Source: Dietzia lutea
GTDB taxonomy: Bacteria; Actinomycetota; Actinomycetes; Mycobacteriales; Mycobacteriaceae
Length of the DNA stretch: 64,000 bases
Direction of reading: 5' to 3'
Assembly (NCBI RefSeq): GCF_003096075.1
Contig: NZ_CP015449.1
Span: forward strand, 2,659,001-2,723,000
Positions 1 to 7,889 of the stretch are shown piece by piece; positions within the stretch are counted from its first letter, which is position 1, and the number at the start of each line of letters is the position of its first letter. Under the pieces are notes generated by a model. It was not told the DNA's origin and made no database searches. It saw nothing but the letters and a program-made list of their open reading frames with translations. A program made the position numbers and the translations under genes.

Positions 1-617
1 CGCCGCGACACGTACGAGTGCAGCGGCTGGACGAGCCGCGCGACCAGGCTGCCGGCGCGGGCCACGACGTCCGGGCGCACGAGCGCCGGGTACGAGGTGA
101 AGTTGGTGTAGAGGAACCGCTTGAGCGCCAGGTCGTACGTCGTGCGTGCCGAGTCGAGGTACTTGCCCAGCACCCGTCCGGCGCCGGCCTCGAGCGACTC
201 GAACAGCGCCGTGGAGGCCGCGCGGTCGGAGCGGACGTCAACCGGGTCGGGGCGGTTTTCGAAGTACACGCGGTACCCGGGGTCCAGGCGGACCAGGTCG
301 AGCTGCTCATCGGCGGAGGTGCCGCAGAGGCGGAAGAAGTGGTCGAACACCTCGGGCATGAGGTACCACGAGGGCCCGGTGTCGAAGCGGAACCCGCCCG
401 CCGACCAGCTTCCCGCGCGGCCGCCCACCTCGTCGGTGGCCTCGACCAGGGTGACGTCGCGGCCCTCGCGGGCGAGCAGCGCGGCGGTGGCCAGGCCGGC
501 GATGCCGCCGCCCACCACCACGACGGGGCCGTCCGGGGCGTGCCTGCGCGCGTGGGCGCCCGGCAGGCGGGAGGCCAGCGCGCGGGTCGCCCGCACGCCG
601 CGGGACCGCGCGCTCAT
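1..617 (-). CDS. crtI: Phytoene desaturase, N-terminal part (runs off left edge)
   Basis: The 205 visible residues start at an ATG overlapping the crtB stop (ATGA, 614-617). They hold the FAD dinucleotide-binding fold of CrtI desaturases: VVVVGGGIAGLATAALL at residues 32-48, an acidic end of beta-2 (LVEATDEVGGRAGSW) and the family signature RFDTGPSWYLMPEVFDHFF near residue 75. CrtI-type enzymes introduce conjugated double bonds into phytoene to give neurosporene or lycopene. The tight coupling to crtB and crtE places it third in a carotenoid operon. The catalytic and C-terminal parts lie outside the window, so the number of desaturation steps cannot be judged. Confidence 0.93.
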   Translation of the reverse strand, partial: MSARSRGVRATRALASRLPGAHARRHAPDGPVVVVGGGIAGLATAALLAREGRDVTLVEATDEVGGRAGSWSAGGFRFDTGPSWYLMPEVFDHFFRLCGTSADEQLDLVRLDPGYRVYFENRPDPVDVRSDRAASTALFESLEAGAGRVLGKYLDSARTTYDLALKRFLYTNFTSYPALVRPDVVARAGSLVARLVQPLHSYVSR

Positions 618-1495
618 CGCGACACCGCCCGTCCACGACCCGCAGCAGCCCGGCCGCGGCCCGCGGCGGCGCGGCCGAACACCATGAGCTTCACCGGATC
701 GGGCACCCGCACCCGGCCCGCGCTCACCCCCACCGCGCCGGCCGCGCGGATGCGGTCGTTGAGCTCGGCGAACAGGTCGTGCGCTGCCGCCACCGCCAGG
801 CGGTCGCGGCCCGGGATCCGGTCGATCGCCGCCCGCGCGATACGCAGGTCCGCGTCCACGTCGTCGGCCAGTTCGCGCACGTCCTCCTCCGTCAGTGCCC
901 GCGGGTCCCGACCCGGCAGGTAGTTGCGACCGAGTTCCAGCGAGTCCTCCCGGATGTCCCGGAGGAAGTTCACCTTCTGGAACGCCGCACCGAGTGCGCG
1001 CGCTCCCGCGGCCATCTCGTCGTCGTCACCCAGTCCCCCTCCGGCGAACGTCCGCAGGCACATCTCCCCGATCACCTCCGCCGACCCGTGGATGTACCGA
1101 CGCAGCGACTGCTCGGTGTGCTCGGCGACCTCCAGGTCGGCCTCCATCGAGTCGTAGAACGGGTCGACCAGACGCGCGTCGATCCCGAACCGGCGCGCGG
1201 TGTCGGCGAACGCGTGCGTCACCGGATCGGGGTCCAGGCCCCGGTCGATCGCGCGGTGCGTGCGACGCCGCGCCTCCGCGATGAGCTCCCGCGCGGCGAC
1301 CGGGTCGTTCATCGCACCGTCGACCACCTCGTCGCCCACCCGCGCCCACGCGTAGATCGCCGCGACGTGCGGTCGGGTCGCGGGCGCGAGCAGACGGCAC
1401 GCCAGCGCGAACGACGTCGAGTACCGGCGCAGGATCACCTCGCTGCAGCGGCGTGCCGCCTCGGTGAACTCCGCGTGCGGGCTCTGCTGGGTCAT
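614..1495 (-). CDS. crtB: Phytoene synthase
   Basis: This 293-aa protein condenses two geranylgeranyl diphosphates to phytoene. Both aspartate-rich motifs of squalene/phytoene synthases are visible: WARVGDEVVDGAM near residue 55 and QKVNFLRDIREDSLELGRNY near residue 170. The chosen ATG (MTQQSPHAEF) overlaps the crtE stop by four bases (ATGA); the open frame extends far upstream only as a shadow of crtE. It ends in an Ala/Gly/Arg-rich tail that contains a duplicated RAAAGRG segment. It is second gene of crtE-crtB-crtI and is probably translated by coupling. Confidence 0.95.
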   Translation of the reverse strand: MTQQSPHAEFTEAARRCSEVILRRYSTSFALACRLLAPATRPHVAAIYAWARVGDEVVDGAMNDPVAARELIAEARRRTHRAIDRGLDPDPVTHAFADTARRFGIDARLVDPFYDSMEADLEVAEHTEQSLRRYIHGSAEVIGEMCLRTFAGGGLGDDDEMAAGARALGAAFQKVNFLRDIREDSLELGRNYLPGRDPRALTEEDVRELADDVDADLRIARAAIDRIPGRDRLAVAAAHDLFAELNDRIRAAGAVGVSAGRVRVPDPVKLMVFGRAAAGRGRAAAGRGRAVSR

Positions 1496-2553
1496 CGGGT
1501 CCTCTCCAGGGCGGTGGCCAGGTGCGATTCGAGCGCCTCGCGGACGGCCGGCGGTACGGCCCGCGAGTCCAGGGCGGCGCGGGCGGCGGTGACGAGGTCC
1601 TCCGCGATCCCCAGGGCGTACTCCCGTGCGCCGCATTCGCGCAGCAGCTCGCGCGCGGTGTCGGGGTCGGGGTCGGACCGGTTCAGCGCGGCATCGATCC
1701 GCGGCCACGCTTCGGTGGTGCGGGCGTACGCGAGCAGCACGGTCGGCGCGCGGCGCACGAGGTCGCCGGAGTTGGACTTGCCCGTCACGGCCGGGTCGCC
1801 GAACACGCCCAGCACGTCGTCGACCACCTGGTATGCGGTGCCGAGGTGGCGGCCGGTCTCCCGCAGCGGGTCGACGATCTCCTCGGGCGCGCCGGCGAGG
1901 ATCGCGCCCAGCACGAGCGGCAGGCACACCGAGTAGGCGGAGGTCTTGGCCGCGCCGATCGCCAGCGCCCGCTCGCATCCGCCGGGGACGTCCTCCGAGG
2001 CGCCGTGGACGTCCGCGTACTCGCCCGCCACCGACGCGACGACCGCCCGGTGCACCTCGTCCAGCACCCGGTGCAGCGTCGCCGCGGGCACGGGCAGGCG
2101 CGCGAACTCGGACATCGCCGCCACCAGCAGCAGGTCCCCGCCGAGTAGCCCGCCCACCATCCCCAGGTGCGCTGCTGACTCGGCCGGCAGTCCGCGCTCG
2201 GCGGCCCGCGCGGCGGTCCGGCCCTGCAGGTTGGGCTGGCCGCGACGGTGGTCGTCCCCGTCGGCGAGGTCGTCATGGACGAGGAGTGCCTCGTGCAGCA
2301 GCTCGAGGGCTTGGCCCGCGGCGGCGCGCACGGTCTCGTCGGACCCGCCGGCGGTGGTGTACACGACGTCGAACAGGGTGGACCGCATGCCCTTGCCGGC
2401 GCGCGTGGTCCGACCCAGGTCGCCGAGCCAGTCGTCCACCCCCTGCCCCAGTCCGGGCGGCAGGCCGCGGGCGGTGATCCGATGGGCGGCGGTCATCGAA
2501 ACGAGTGTCATGTCGGGTTGTTCGGAGCCGGGGCCGTCGTGGATACGTCTCAC
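1492..2553 (-). CDS. crtE: Geranylgeranyl diphosphate synthase (IdsA/CrtE type)
   Basis: Trans-isoprenyl diphosphate synthase of up to 353 aa that supplies GGPP for crtB. The first aspartate-rich motif is HDDLADGDDHRRGQPN (DDx4D form). The second is YQVVDDVLGVFGD followed by TGKSNSGDL, the variant typical of actinobacterial IdsA enzymes rather than a classical DDxxD. Three starts are possible: GTG 2553, ATG 2511 and ATG 2496. None has a clear ribosome binding site. The GTG at 2553 lies only four bases after a good -10 box, so a leaderless or near-leaderless transcript starting there or at 2511 is plausible. It is first gene of the carotenoid operon. Confidence 0.92.
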   Translation of the reverse strand: MRRIHDGPGSEQPDMTLVSMTAAHRITARGLPPGLGQGVDDWLGDLGRTTRAGKGMRSTLFDVVYTTAGGSDETVRAAAGQALELLHEALLVHDDLADGDDHRRGQPNLQGRTAARAAERGLPAESAAHLGMVGGLLGGDLLLVAAMSEFARLPVPAATLHRVLDEVHRAVVASVAGEYADVHGASEDVPGGCERALAIGAAKTSAYSVCLPLVLGAILAGAPEEIVDPLRETGRHLGTAYQVVDDVLGVFGDPAVTGKSNSGDLVRRAPTVLLAYARTTEAWPRIDAALNRSDPDPDTARELLRECGAREYALGIAEDLVTAARAALDSRAVPPAVREALESHLATALERTR

Positions 2554-2557
2554 CTCG

Positions 2558-2586
2558 ATTATGGTCGACGAGATGCGGCGTGACAG
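2558..2586 (-). promoter_or_regulatory. Putative promoter of crtEBI
   Basis: On the minus strand CTGTCA (2586-2581), a 17-nt spacer, then CATAAT (2563-2558). These match the sigma-70 consensus at 4/6 and 5/6 positions with ideal spacing. The transcription start would fall at about the GTG start codon of crtE. Inferred by eye. Confidence 0.5.
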
Positions 2587-2665
2587 GTGGTGCGGGACGT
2601 GACACCGGAGCCGCGCGTGCCCACATTTTCACGGATGAGCGTGTGGCGCGCCCCGAAATGCACGA

Positions 2666-2690
2666 AGACCCCCGCTTGTGGCAGGGGTCT
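2666..2690 (-). terminator. Hairpin after tRNA-Tyr
   Basis: Perfect 7-bp inverted repeat AGACCCC / GGGGTCT with an 11-nt loop, starting 5 nt beyond the tRNA 3' end on the minus strand. There is no T-tract, as is common for actinobacterial terminators. It separates the tRNA from the crtE promoter. Confidence 0.5.
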
Positions 2691-2694
2691 CGCG

Positions 2695-2776
2695 TGCCAG
2701 ATGATGGATTCGAACCAACGTAGGCTAAGCCGACGGATTTACAATCCGCTCCCTTTGGCCGCTCGGGCAATCTGGC
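2695..2776 (-). tRNA. tRNA-Tyr (GTA)
   Basis: An 82-nt class II tRNA. The acceptor stem pairs GCCAGAT (2776-2770) with ATCTGGC (2702-2696), the discriminator is A (2695), and CCA is not encoded. The anticodon GTA is at 2742-2740 in the loop context GATTGTAAATC. A long variable arm (CGTCGGCTTAGCCTACG) and the T-arm GGTTCGAATCC follow, as expected for bacterial tRNA-Tyr. Confidence 0.97.
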
Positions 2777-2971
2777 GTGCACCCTTGTGGGCGCTAAGAC
2801 ACGATACAACGCACCCGCCCCCGGGTGCCAAATCGGGATGGTCGCGGGTGTTTCGCGGCGCCGGTCGGGGCCAGCGCGGCGCCGATCGGGCCCAGTGCGG
2901 CTCCCGCCTCGACGGTGGCCGCCGCCGGGTAGCCTGGCCGGGAGCCACCCCCCAACGACAGGAGCGCGTCC

Positions 2972-3466
2972 ATGGCCTCGGAGTCCTCGTTCGACATCGT
3001 CTCGGAGTTCGACCGCCAGGAGGTCGACAACGCCCTCAACCAGGCCGCCAAGGAGCTGGGCACCCGCTACGACTTCCGGGGCACCGACGCCGCCATCGAG
3101 TGGAAGGGCGAGGACGCCGTCGAGATCACCGCGAACTCCGAGGACCGGGTCCTGGCCGCCAAGGACGTGTTCATCGAGAAGCTGGTGCGCCGCGGGCTGA
3201 GCATGAAGGCCCTCGAGGTGGGCGAGCCGATGGCGTCGGGCAAGGGCTACCGCCTGGTCGGGTCGCTCAAGCAGGGCATCGACAAGGAGAACGCCAAGAA
3301 GATCACCAAGCTCCTGCGCGACGAGGGCCCGAAGGGCGTCAAGGCGCAGATCCAGGGCGAGGAGATCCGCGTGTCGTCCAAGAAGCGCGACGACCTGCAG
3401 GAGTGCATCGCGCTGCTCAAGGGCGCCGACTTCGACGTGGCGCTGCAGTTCACCAACTACCGCTGA
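2972..3466 (+). CDS. YajQ-family nucleotide-binding protein
   Basis: This 164-aa protein covers the whole length of the YajQ/UPF0234 family. The N-terminus ([21 protein letters not shown]) and the [15 protein letters not shown] segment are diagnostic, and the C-terminal [12 protein letters not shown] is the typical family end. YajQ proteins have two ferredoxin-like domains; some bind cyclic di-GMP and act as effectors, while others are known only as nucleotide binders. The start is ATG with GACAGGAGCG upstream. It lies beside tRNA-Tyr, as I recall for the M. tuberculosis homologue Rv0566c. What it binds here is unknown. Confidence 0.92.
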   Translation: MASESSFDIVSEFDRQEVDNALNQAAKELGTRYDFRGTDAAIEWKGEDAVEITANSEDRVLAAKDVFIEKLVRRGLSMKALEVGEPMASGKGYRLVGSLKQGIDKENAKKITKLLRDEGPKGVKAQIQGEEIRVSSKKRDDLQECIALLKGADFDVALQFTNYR

Positions 3467-3476
3467 TCCTCCGACG

Positions 3477-4298
3477 GTGACCTCAGCACCGCGCCGCGCG
3501 CGCGTGGGTGTCGCCGGGCGTGGCGCATCCGGTGCGAGCGGCCGCCGGCTCCGCGCCGCCGCGATGGTCGCCGTGGTGGGCCTATCCACGCTCGTGGGGT
3601 GCGCGTCCGGTGGCGACGACGACGAGGGCGGCGACCTGACCGTGTTCGCCGCCGCCTCGTTGAGCGGGGCGTTCACGAAGATCGCGGAGCAGGTCGAGAG
3701 GTCCGAACCCGGTGTGTCGATCCGGCTGAGCTTCGGCGGGTCCAACGGCCTGGTCGATCAGATCGCCGGCGGCGCCCCCGCGGATGTGTTCGCCTCCGCG
3801 GACGTGGCGACCATGGGCCGCGCCGTCGACGCCGGGCTGGTCGCCGGCGAACCCGCCCCCTTCGCCACCAACGTGCTCACGCTCATCACCCCGCCGGGCA
3901 ATCCTGCGGGGATCACCGGGCTCGACGCGTCCCTGGACGGCGCCCGGTTGGTCGTCTGCGCGGACGCCGTGCCGTGCGGGTCCGCGACTCGGGAGCTCGC
4001 CGAGTCGGCCGGGGTCGAGTTGCGCCCCGTGAGTGAGGAGTCCGCGGTCACCGACGTGCGCGGCAAGGTCGCCTCCGGGGAGGCCGATGCCGGGATCGTC
4101 TACGTCACCGACGCGCTCGCGGTTGCCGACCGGGTCGAGCAGGTGCCGATCGCCGGCGCCGACACCGCGCCCAACGTCTATCCGATCGCCGTCCTCGACC
4201 GCGCCGCGGACTCCGGCCCGGCTCGCCGGTTCGTTGACGCCGTCACCGGTCCCGCCGGGCGCGCGGTGCTGGCCGAGCACGGGTTCGGCCCGCCGTGA
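3477..4298 (+). CDS. modA: Molybdate ABC transporter, substrate-binding lipoprotein
   Basis: The 273-aa protein has an Arg-rich N-region, a hydrophobic stretch and the lipobox LVGC with the lipidated Cys at residue 42, then an acidic linker. The mature part begins with DLTVFAAASLSGAFTKIAEQ and contains SFGGSNGLVDQIAGGAPADVFASAD, the ModA family signature for binding molybdate or tungstate. The GTG start at 3477 is only 10 nt after yajQ; an internal ATG at residue 30 would remove the positively charged N-region, so the GTG is preferred. First gene of modABC, joined to modB by a GTGA overlap. Confidence 0.93.
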   Translation: MTSAPRRARVGVAGRGASGASGRRLRAAAMVAVVGLSTLVGCASGGDDDEGGDLTVFAAASLSGAFTKIAEQVERSEPGVSIRLSFGGSNGLVDQIAGGAPADVFASADVATMGRAVDAGLVAGEPAPFATNVLTLITPPGNPAGITGLDASLDGARLVVCADAVPCGSATRELAESAGVELRPVSEESAVTDVRGKVASGEADAGIVYVTDALAVADRVEQVPIAGADTAPNVYPIAVLDRAADSGPARRFVDAVTGPAGRAVLAEHGFGPP

Positions 4299-5089
4299 CC
4301 CGGCCACCGCTTCCCCGCTGGCTGCTCGTCGCCGCCGCGGTGGCCGTGCTGCTGGCCGCCCTGCCGCTGGCCGGGATGGCGGTGCGCGTGCCGTGGACCC
4401 GGGTCCCCGAGTTGCTGACCTCCGAGGCCGCCCGCGACGCCGCGTGGCTCAGCCTGCGCACGTGTGCGATCTCCACCGGGCTGTGCATCCTGCTGGGGAC
4501 CCCGCTGGCCGTGCTGCTGTCCCGCAGTCGTGGGCCGTTGGCGGCCGTGGCCCGCACGATCACGGCGCTCCCGATGGTCCTGCCCCCGGTCGTGGCGGGC
4601 CTGGCGCTGCTCATCACGTTCGGCCGCACCGGCGTGGTGGGCCGGCACCTGTCCGTGCTGGGTGTCGAGGTCGGGTTCACGACCGCGGCGGTGGTGATCG
4701 CGCAGACCTTCGTCGCGATGCCGTTCCTCGTGGTGGCGCTGGAGGGCGCGCTACGCTCGGTGGACGCGCGGCTCGAGCGCACGGCGGCCTCGCTGGGCGC
4801 CTCCCCGTCCCGCGTCCTGGCGACCGTGACGCTGCCGCTCGTCCTGCCCGCCCTGGTCGCGGGTGCGACGATGTCGTTCGCCCGCGCGCTCGGCGAGTTC
4901 GGCGCGACGCTGACCTTCGCCGGCTCCCTGCAGGGCACCACCCGGACACTGCCGCTGGAGATCTACCTCAGCCGCGAGGCCGACACCGAGACGGCCCTCG
5001 CCCTGGCCGTCCTGCTCATCGCGGTGGCGGCGGTGCTCATGGTCATCTCGGCGCTGGTCGCCCGCCGGGCGGTGGTGGGCCGTGACTGA
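4295..5089 (+). CDS. modB: Molybdate ABC transporter permease
   Basis: Integral membrane protein of 264 aa with about six hydrophobic segments. The EAA loop, which contacts the ATPase, reads RTAASLGASPSRVLATVTLPLVLPAL-type sequence near residues 165-190, and is followed by ARALGEFGATLTFAG, a hallmark of ModB and sulfate/molybdate permeases. The GTG start overlaps the modA stop by four bases, and the 3' end overlaps modC by eight. The C-terminus is short after the last transmembrane segment. Confidence 0.93.
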   Translation: MTRPPLPRWLLVAAAVAVLLAALPLAGMAVRVPWTRVPELLTSEAARDAAWLSLRTCAISTGLCILLGTPLAVLLSRSRGPLAAVARTITALPMVLPPVVAGLALLITFGRTGVVGRHLSVLGVEVGFTTAAVVIAQTFVAMPFLVVALEGALRSVDARLERTAASLGASPSRVLATVTLPLVLPALVAGATMSFARALGEFGATLTFAGSLQGTTRTLPLEIYLSREADTETALALAVLLIAVAAVLMVISALVARRAVVGRD

Positions 5090-6287
5090 CCCGCCCCCCG
5101 GTCCCCGGCCCTCCCCTGGCTCCGCCCCCGCTGATGGCCCCACGCCGTCCGCCGCGAGCGCCGACCCCGCCCCCGCCGCCGAGCTCGACTGCCGGGTCAC
5201 CGCCCGCGACGTCGACCTCCGACTCACCGTTCCCGCCGGCCGCCGCCTGGCGATCGTCGGACCCAACGGCGCGGGCAAGTCCACGGCGCTGTCCCTGCTC
5301 GCCGGGCACCTGCGCCCCGACTCGGGCGAGGTCCGCCTCGACGGCCGCGTCGTCAGCTCGCCCCGCGCCCATGTACCGGCGCACCGCCGCCGCGTCGTCG
5401 CGCTCGAGCAGCGTCCCGGCCTGCTGCCGCACCTCACGGCGCTCGACAACGTGGCGTACGGCCCCCGCGCCCGCGGCGTGCGCAGACGCGAGGCCCTCGC
5501 CCGCGCCCGCACCGAACTCGACGCCGTGGGCTGCGCGGACCTCGCCGACCGCCGCCCTCACGAACTGTCCGGAGGGCAGGCCCAGCGTGTCGCGCTCGCC
5601 CGCGCGCTGGCCGTGGACCCGGAACTCGTGCTGCTCGACGAGCCGCTGGCCGCGCTGGACGTGGAGGTCGCCCCGGCGATCCGGCGCCTCCTCGCCGATC
5701 GGCTCACCGGCCGGGCCGTGGTCCTGGTGACCCACGATCCGCTGGACCTGTGGGCGCTGGCCGACGATGTCGTCGTCGTCCTCTCCGGCCGCGCCACCCA
5801 GTCCGGCACGGTCGAGGAGGTCCTGGCTCGCCCGGCGTCGGACTTCGCCGCGCGACTGGCCGGCGTCTCGCTGGTGGAGGGAATAGTCGACGACGACGAG
5901 GTGCGCACCCCCGGAGGCGATGCCGTGGCGGGGATCCGCGCGAGCGCCGTTACGGGCTGGCGGAGCGGGGTGCGGGCGGTGGCGACGGTCGATCCGCGGG
6001 CAGTGGCCGTGCACGCCACTACCGCCAGCCCTGCCGGCCGGGCCACTTCCGCCAGTCCAGCGTCCGCGCGTTCACTCGCCGCGAGCCCGCGCAACGCGTG
6101 GCCCGCCCGCGTCGTGTCGTTGGCTCCGGCCGGGGCGCTGACCCGCGTGACCGCCGAGCTCCGGGACGGCCAGCGGGTCGACGCCGAGATCACGACGCGT
6201 TCGGCCGCCGATCTCGCCCTCGCGCCGGGCGTGCCCGTCACGCTGATCGTCAAGGCGACCCAGGTGGTCCTCTACCCGCGCGGCTGA
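5082..6287 (+). CDS. modC: Molybdate ABC transporter ATP-binding protein
   Basis: This 401-aa ATPase has Walker A GPNGAGKS (residues 60-67), signature ELSGGQAQRVALARAL, Walker B LVLLDEPLAALD and the H-loop VTHDP. A C-terminal Mop/TOBE-like domain (about residues 255-400) would sense oxyanion. Two oddities are seen: a 35-residue Pro/Ala/Ser-rich N-terminal extension before the ATPase fold, and an Ala/Ser-rich insert (TTASPAGRATSASPASARS) splitting the Mop domain. It starts at GTG 5082, eight bases before the modB stop, and ends the operon. Confidence 0.92.
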   Translation: MTDPPPGPRPSPGSAPADGPTPSAASADPAPAAELDCRVTARDVDLRLTVPAGRRLAIVGPNGAGKSTALSLLAGHLRPDSGEVRLDGRVVSSPRAHVPAHRRRVVALEQRPGLLPHLTALDNVAYGPRARGVRRREALARARTELDAVGCADLADRRPHELSGGQAQRVALARALAVDPELVLLDEPLAALDVEVAPAIRRLLADRLTGRAVVLVTHDPLDLWALADDVVVVLSGRATQSGTVEEVLARPASDFAARLAGVSLVEGIVDDDEVRTPGGDAVAGIRASAVTGWRSGVRAVATVDPRAVAVHATTASPAGRATSASPASARSLAASPRNAWPARVVSLAPAGALTRVTAELRDGQRVDAEITTRSAADLALAPGVPVTLIVKATQVVLYPRG

Positions 6288-6564
6288 CCCGGCCCAGCCC
6301 CGCCGCCGCACCCGGGCCCGCGACAGCCCCTGTTCACTCGCCCCTGCGGTGTGGTCGTCACCATCCAGGACTTGGTAGTAGTCATCGTGCTGAATCGGCC
6401 TTCGGAGCGAGATGGCTACGACCTAACTCGCAATGGTTACGACCGTATCGAGTAGCAACGCCATTTCGGGCCGTCACCTGCCGAAACTCCCACCACCGAA
6501 CTGCCCGCTGGCCCGCTCAGCGGCGAATTCGGCGCGCTCCGCCCATCCCGCCCTTCCCAGACGA

Positions 6565-6632
6565 CAGCCGCCCCCCGCGATGGCGTCTCGCGCGCCCCGG
6601 CGGGCAGGCCAGACGCCAGGCACAGGAGCGGA
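6565..6632 (+). repeat. Palindromic intergenic repeat, locus A (REPIN-like)
   Basis: ATGGCGTCTCGC at 6580-6591 faces a degenerate complement GCCAGACGCCAG (6608-6619; two mismatches) across 16 nt, flanked by CAGCCGCCCC and GGAGCGG outer arms. It is a single, somewhat decayed copy in the 416-bp gap between convergent modC and the polyprenyl synthase. The same gap holds two 21-bp-spaced copies of ATGGYTACGACC (6412, 6433). I see no gene in it. Confidence 0.75.
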
Positions 6633-6703
6633 TGTCTCGCCGCAGCGCCCACGCGCCGGTCAGCGCCAGCCGCGGCCGCTCGGCCGGCGGCTACGAGCGT
6701 CCG

Positions 6704-7753
6704 TCAGCCGACGCGGTCGACCGTGAAACGCACGAGCCGGCGCAGTGCCTCGTTGGCGGGGCCCGCCGGCAGGGCGTCGAGCTCGGCCATGGCGTCGGCG
6801 ACGTACTTCTCGAGCGTCGCCCGCGCGCGCCGCATGCCGTCGGAGGCGCGGAGCAGCTCCAGCGCCTCCACGACCTCGGCATCGTCGGTGAGCGGCTGGG
6901 CCAGCAGGTCGCGCAGTCGCGCACTGTCGGGCGAGCCGGCCTCCATCGCGTAGATCATCGGCAGGGTGTGCACGCCTTCGCGCAGGTCGGTTCCGGGGGT
7001 CTTGCCGGATTCGGCGGACGGGGAGGCGATGTCGATGATGTCATCGGCGATCTGGAACGCGATCCCCACGGCGTCACCGAACCTGCGCAGCCGCGCGATC
7101 TGCTCGCCGGTCACGCCGGAGTACTCGCCTCCGAACTGGGCGGCGGCGGCGATGAGTGACCCGGTCTTCTCCCAGATGACGCGCAGGTAGTGCTGGGCTG
7201 CGTCCTCGTCGCGGCCGCCGACGCCGAGCCCGACGGTCTCGCGCATCTGCCCCGTGACGAGTTCGGCGAAGGTATGGGCGATGAGCTGGACGGCGGCGGG
7301 CCCGAGGTCGGCCAGCAGCATGGAGGAGTGGGCGAAGAGGAAGTCGCCGGCGAGGATCGCGGTGGAGTTGTCCCACCTGCTGTTGGCGGACTCGACGCCG
7401 CGGCGCATGCTGGCCTCGTCCATGACGTCGTCGTGGTACAGGGTGGCCAGGTGGATCATCTCGCAGACGACGGCGGCCTTGACCAGGCGCTCGTGATCGG
7501 GTTCGGGCCCGATCTCGCCGGCGAGGAGGGTCACGATAGGCCGGAAGCGCTTGCCGCCGGCGGTGACGAGGTGCAGGGCGACCTCGGAGAGGAAGTCCTC
7601 GCCGCTCTCGAGTCGGCTGACCAGCAGTTTCTCGACCTCGTCGAGTCGCCCTCGCAGTGCGGCGGCGAGGTCTGCGTCACCGACGTCCACGCCGGCCACC
7701 ACGTGGTCGGTCGCCGTGTCCGCGGTGCCGGTCGTCACTGAATCGCTCGACAT
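6704..7753 (-). CDS. Long-chain polyprenyl diphosphate synthase
   Basis: Trans-polyprenyl synthase of 349 aa from ATG 7753 (MSSDSVTTG; an upstream start at 7789 is less likely). The first aspartate-rich motif is LYHDDVMDEASMRRG, the second FQIADDIIDI, with the KT(P)GTDL lysine/aspartate segment after it. Such enzymes make the C40-C45 side chain attached to menaquinone. Its neighbours are menJ-like and menG genes, and its position matches grcC1 of M. tuberculosis, so a menaquinone side-chain role is likely. Chain length cannot be read from the sequence. Confidence 0.9.
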   Translation of the reverse strand: MSSDSVTTGTADTATDHVVAGVDVGDADLAAALRGRLDEVEKLLVSRLESGEDFLSEVALHLVTAGGKRFRPIVTLLAGEIGPEPDHERLVKAAVVCEMIHLATLYHDDVMDEASMRRGVESANSRWDNSTAILAGDFLFAHSSMLLADLGPAAVQLIAHTFAELVTGQMRETVGLGVGGRDEDAAQHYLRVIWEKTGSLIAAAAQFGGEYSGVTGEQIARLRRFGDAVGIAFQIADDIIDIASPSAESGKTPGTDLREGVHTLPMIYAMEAGSPDSARLRDLLAQPLTDDAEVVEALELLRASDGMRRARATLEKYVADAMAELDALPAGPANEALRRLVRFTVDRVG

Positions 7754-7889
7754 CCCCACTCGTCCTCGTCGCCTGGTGCGGGTCGGCATCGACCGGCCCT
7801 TCCCGACAGACTACGGTCCCGGCCCGGCAGCTGCGGCACCCCACCCCGCCCGAGGTGCCGGCGACCGTCGCGCCCGCCGACCTGCCACC

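Noticed and set aside
6412-6444. Regulatory element from two ATGGYTACGACC copies
   Set aside because: Only two imperfect copies between convergent genes, with no promoter near; nothing to support a function.
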